This document shows positions 60,958-64,000 of a stretch of 64,000 nt of DNA, in pieces. The first letter of the stretch is position 1. Every line of letters begins with the position of its first letter. The notes under the pieces were generated by a model that was not told where the DNA came from, ran no database searches, and saw nothing but the letters and a program-made list of their open reading frames with translations. The position numbers were made by a program, and so were the translations under genes. This DNA is from Dyadobacter sp. CECT 9275. GTDB lineage: Bacteria > Bacteroidota > Bacteroidia > Cytophagales > Spirosomataceae. The DNA lies in assembly GCF_907164905.1 (NCBI RefSeq), contig NZ_CAJRAF010000002.1, positions 2,852,001 to 2,916,000 of the forward strand. The letters are read 5' to 3'.

Positions 60958-62637
60958 TTACTTCTTGAAATAATCAACTGCCGGTTTTTGCAGATTGGGA
61001 GCCTGGCTCAATTCTGCCGAAGGGATCGGCAGCAGGAAATTCCCGCTGTTGGCGGTAATCACCCGCTCGGTAGTAGCCCACGATGTCTTCGTAAAAGTCC
61101 ATGAAGTGGGGTTTGGAAACTGATCCGGAGCCGTGAAAAATAAACCCCGATCCTGTTCATTCAGAATTGAATAAGCCCTCTGCGCATCGTAATAGTGCAG
61201 ACTAACCAGGTCGTACCATGCCATGCCTTCCATGGCAAATTCGCAGATGCGCTCTTTGAAAATAACATCAAAAGTAAGCGGCTCATTAAATTCTGGCAGT
61301 CCGGCCCGGGTGTGTACCTTATTGAAATAGGCAAGTGCAGTGGCGTCCGACGTTGATTCATTATTCCCCAAAACAGCCTCAGCATAAATAAGGTACATCT
61401 CGGCGAGGCGCATCATGTAAGTATCATGCCCATAGTTTTGCTGGGCCGATTGCCCGCCAACATCTTTGGCTTTTCCTGTGATGTATTTTTTGATGGATAA
61501 AAAGTTGTTGTCCGTTCCGGTGAAAGGAAATACTAGCTTTTGATCCGCGCCATTTAAGGTCTGTGTTATTTCCGGATAGGAAGCTCCGGGCAGCATGAAA
61601 GTTGCTTTCAAACGCTGATCCAGCGTGCGGCCCTGCATCCCTGTGGCCGTGGCGGTGATGCCGTCATACTGGCTGATCATCCACCAGGTTGCACTTTTGT
61701 CTCCTCCCCAGCCATCGCCATTGGCAATGTCTGGACTGTAGGCCAGGTATGCAGGTGTAGAATTCTGCGTTCCCCAGGCACCCGGAGAATATACCCACTG
61801 CAAGGAAAACAATGATTCCCAATTATTGTCATAAGGAAAAAGGAAAAGGCTTGCATAATTTTTCAGCAGCGCAGCTCCACTGTTTTTGATCACACGATCG
61901 GAATAGTATCTGGCACTATCCAGAAACGTCTGGTTTCTGGGCCCGGCGCCACCGGATTCCACCCCTGCTCTTGTCAGATAAAAGCGCGCAAGCATTCCTT
62001 CCGCCGACCATTTGGTAACCCGGCCAGGCCTAACCGGCGTTTCGGGAAGATCGTTGGCGACCTGTCGCATTTCACTGGTAATAAACTTCCATACACTTTC
62101 CGGTGTGTTGCGTTGCACGGTAGTATCGGAGAGAATCGTGAGGTTGTTTTCGATAACCGGAACCGCTCCCCAGTTCATCACCAGAAACCGATAGGCCAAG
62201 GCACGCATGAAACGCGCCTCAGCAATGGCCAACTTTTTAATATGGGGTGAAACCTCTGCTCCGGCATACTGGTTGATATTATTAATAGCCAGATTGGATT
62301 GCCCTACGATTATAAAAAACGAGCGCCAGGCCGAACCATTCTCGGGGGTATTGCCGGTGGTATTAAAAAGTACGTTACCTCTGTCGTTCCAGGCCGAAAA
62401 AGCAGTGCCCGCCCGAAAATCTCCCAGGTTGTAAGATGCTTTATCGTTATAATCAAACCATACCTTGCTGTACAATAATCCGGTTGCGGCCAGTACCTGG
62501 TCGTCGGTCTGGTAAAAACTGGCATCAACGATGGAATCCTTAGGCGGCCTTTCCAGGAAATCTTCCGAACATCCGGAGAGTAAAATGACAGGGCACAAAA
62601 GTGAAATCCAATAGTATATATTTTTCAGATCTTTCAT
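60958..62637 (-). CDS. susD: SusD/RagB family nutrient-binding lipoprotein
   Basis: A 559-residue SusD-like surface lipoprotein with Cys in VILLSGCSEDFLERPPKDS. The helical TPR-type body includes NINQYAGAEVSPHIKKLAIAEARFMRALAYRFLVMNWGAVPVIE and the C-terminal MRLAEMYLIYAEAVL with FKERICEFAMEGMAWYDLV, a family hallmark. It caps the SusC barrel and delivers oligosaccharides. It begins 14 nt after the SusC gene. The glycan is not determinable, but the neighbouring SGBP proteins and GH suggest hemicellulose. Confidence 0.92.
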   Translation of the reverse strand: MKDLKNIYYWISLLCPVILLSGCSEDFLERPPKDSIVDASFYQTDDQVLAATGLLYSKVWFDYNDKASYNLGDFRAGTAFSAWNDRGNVLFNTTGNTPENGSAWRSFFIIVGQSNLAINNINQYAGAEVSPHIKKLAIAEARFMRALAYRFLVMNWGAVPVIENNLTILSDTTVQRNTPESVWKFITSEMRQVANDLPETPVRPGRVTKWSAEGMLARFYLTRAGVESGGAGPRNQTFLDSARYYSDRVIKNSGAALLKNYASLFLFPYDNNWESLFSLQWVYSPGAWGTQNSTPAYLAYSPDIANGDGWGGDKSATWWMISQYDGITATATGMQGRTLDQRLKATFMLPGASYPEITQTLNGADQKLVFPFTGTDNNFLSIKKYITGKAKDVGGQSAQQNYGHDTYMMRLAEMYLIYAEAVLGNNESTSDATALAYFNKVHTRAGLPEFNEPLTFDVIFKERICEFAMEGMAWYDLVSLHYYDAQRAYSILNEQDRGLFFTAPDQFPNPTSWTFTKTSWATTERVITANSGNFLLPIPSAELSQAPNLQKPAVDYFKK

Positions 62638-62651
62638 AATGAGATGATTTT

Positions 62652-64000
62652 TTAGAAGTCAAGACCAAGGCTAAAAGTATACACCGGTGTGAGCGGATAA
62701 CGTCCATAATCCAGCCCGATGGCCTGGTTGGACGGACTTGAGTCACGGGAAACGTAAGCCCCCACTTCGGGATCAAAGCCCGAATATTTGGTAAAAGTCA
62801 ATACGTTCTGCGCACCGAATGATACCCTGGCCCCTCTCACGATTTTTTGTCGGGATATAATTGAAGCAGGGACGTTGTAGGTAAGCGATATATTTTTCAA
62901 ACGAATGAAAGAGCCATCCTCTACCCACTTGTCGGTATGCCGGTTGAAATTACCGTTAGGTCCGTTGGATATCCTTGAAACGTCCGTTCCGGGGTTAGCC
63001 AGCACTACCTCCCCGTTTTCGTTGGTGACAGGCTTGGCATAGTCCATGGCGTGTACCAGCAGATTTCGGCTCAAATTAATGTTACCTGCATTGGTATTAA
63101 GCTTGCCCAGATAGTTGTATATATCATTCCCATAAGTACTGGTGAAGAGTATGCTCAGATCAAACCCCTTGTAAGAGAATGTATTTGTAAACCCGGCAAA
63201 GGCTTTTGGCCAGGGATTACCGATCACCGTCTGATCGTTTTCATTGATGACACCGTCACCGTTGATATCCTTGAATTTTACATCACCTACCCAGATGTTA
63301 TTTACATCTATCGGGAGTTCCACGCCATTGTTGTCTACCGGCAATGCACTGTTTTCTATTTCTGCTACATTCTGAAACAGGCCCTCTTCTATATACCCCC
63401 TGAATAGCCAGGGTGCCTTGCCCACTTCGGAACGCTGGGTCCAATCCTGCATCCACCAGGAGGTTCTGTCCACAAAAGCACTTTCCGAATAAAAGGATTT
63501 GATCTTGGTTTTAAAGCTGGAAACGTTAAAACTCGATTCCCATTTGAAACCGCCTCTGTTGATATTGGTGGTGTTAATGGTAAAACCAAAACCTTTATTC
63601 TGGAGCGCACCGATATTCACCGTTGGAGCACCCACAGAGCCGATCCCGTTGGTACCCATATACCAGGGCAATGGCTTTTCCATCAGCAGATTATCCGTAT
63701 TTTTTACATAATAATCAAATTCAAACTGGATCCTGTTCTGAAACAGCCCTACGTTGATCCCGATATTATTCGTCTTGGTTTCTTCCCACTTAAGGCCCTG
63801 GTTGCTATATTTAGTTGGCAGAAATCCTGTGGTTGTGGGGGTGGCGCCGGTACCCATGGGTGAATAAATTCCGCCGCTTCCTCCCTGGTTACCCGTAACC
63901 CCGGTTTCAAATCGGAGCTTTAACTCGCTGACGGAAGGTATATTAAAAAAAGGTTCCTGCGATACCCGCCATGCAGCAGAGACAGAAGGGAAAAAGCCCC
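62652..64000 (-). CDS. susC: SusC/RagA TonB-linked outer-membrane protein, C-terminal part (window edge)
   Basis: Partial: the open frame runs off the window at 64000, and only the final ~450 residues of the barrel are present. Near the edge the sequence GFFPSVSAAWRVSQEPFF and LRFETGVTGNQ is the standard SusC mid-barrel segment, and the plug and TonB-box part lies outside. The strongly aromatic C-terminal strand LTPVYTFSLGLDF ends the barrel. It transports oligosaccharides through the outer membrane together with SusD. Confidence 0.92.
   Translation of the reverse strand, partial: GFFPSVSAAWRVSQEPFFNIPSVSELKLRFETGVTGNQGGSGGIYSPMGTGATPTTTGFLPTKYSNQGLKWEETKTNNIGINVGLFQNRIQFEFDYYVKNTDNLLMEKPLPWYMGTNGIGSVGAPTVNIGALQNKGFGFTINTTNINRGGFKWESSFNVSSFKTKIKSFYSESAFVDRTSWWMQDWTQRSEVGKAPWLFRGYIEEGLFQNVAEIENSALPVDNNGVELPIDVNNIWVGDVKFKDINGDGVINENDQTVIGNPWPKAFAGFTNTFSYKGFDLSILFTSTYGNDIYNYLGKLNTNAGNINLSRNLLVHAMDYAKPVTNENGEVVLANPGTDVSRISNGPNGNFNRHTDKWVEDGSFIRLKNISLTYNVPASIISRQKIVRGARVSFGAQNVLTFTKYSGFDPEVGAYVSRDSSPSNQAIGLDYGRYPLTPVYTFSLGLDF

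Noticed and set aside
1..64000. CRISPR array, tRNA, rRNA, prophage or IS element
   Set aside because: I found no regularly spaced direct repeats, no cloverleaf-like gene, no transposase or integrase and no flanking inverted repeats. Absence is by eye, not by a profile search.

Overview
This window looks like a chromosomal segment of a Bacteroidota bacterium, most likely a Cytophagales member of the Spirosomataceae (Dyadobacter-like). The supporting evidence is two secreted proteins with type IX secretion (T9SS) C-terminal sorting tails, a SusC/SusD glycan-uptake cluster with IPT/TIG surface glycan-binding lipoproteins, a DUF5723/OmpA outer-membrane pair, several Bacteroidota-typical families (DUF3500, DUF5618, YccF, DUF72) and TAnnTTTG-type -7 boxes upstream of several genes. 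I place 51 protein genes. I see no rRNA, tRNA, insertion sequence, phage or CRISPR array, so this reads as stable core and accessory chromosome rather than a mobile island. The genus is an inference from protein style only.

Layout. 1-9.9 kb: metabolic and housekeeping genes (branched-chain aminotransferase, a mannose-6-phosphate-isomerase-like cupin, tandem DUF72 paralogues, a T9SS-secreted PQQ-type sugar dehydrogenase, an AI-2E family permease, a GNAT enzyme, and a TetR regulator directly followed by an ABC1/AarF kinase). 10-23.5 kb: a DUF1624 membrane acyltransferase-like protein, a TonB-dependent receptor with an alpha/beta hydrolase, a divergent MocR regulator, an unusual secreted propeller plus all-alpha protein, a YccF/quinone-oxidoreductase pair, an RluE-like pseudouridine synthase, a DUF3500 protein and dGTPase. 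23.7-29.1 kb: a compact signalling operon of a FIST sensor protein, a PAS histidine kinase, a single-domain response regulator and a REC-PAS-HK-REC hybrid kinase, closed by a hairpin terminator.

29.2-37.2 kb is a DNA-repair island. A + strand pair (radical SAM TIGR03916-type protein overlapping a TIGR03915/DUF4130-type partner) converges on a - strand operon encoding the complete ligase-associated DNA damage response set: MBL-fold exonuclease, ATP-dependent DNA ligase, Lhr-like DEXH helicase (TTG start) and PdeM phosphoesterase. A small helical DUF5618 protein is divergent from it. 38.3-41.6 kb is a FecBCD-type metal-chelate ABC importer. 41.7-49.5 kb has a GT-C-like membrane protein and a two-gene outer-membrane pair: a DUF5723 barrel with five thrombospondin type 3 repeats, and a 1053-residue PD40/CRD/OmpA protein that recalls PorE.

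49.5-52.1 kb holds an NTF2-like/GNAT/nitrilase operon and a LuxR-type regulator whose receiver domain has lost its phosphorylation residues. 52.5-56 kb holds a T9SS cargo protein and a LytS/LytR two-component pair. 56.5-64 kb is a polysaccharide utilisation locus on the - strand (SusC truncated by the window edge, SusD, two TIG-domain glycan-binding lipoproteins, and a clan GH-A glycosidase lipoprotein), probably for a plant hemicellulose.

The best candidates for something under-described are the two converging repair modules, the FIST-centred phosphorelay, the pseudo-receiver regulator, the propeller/all-alpha secreted protein and the PorE-like pair. No clearly novel defence system is visible.
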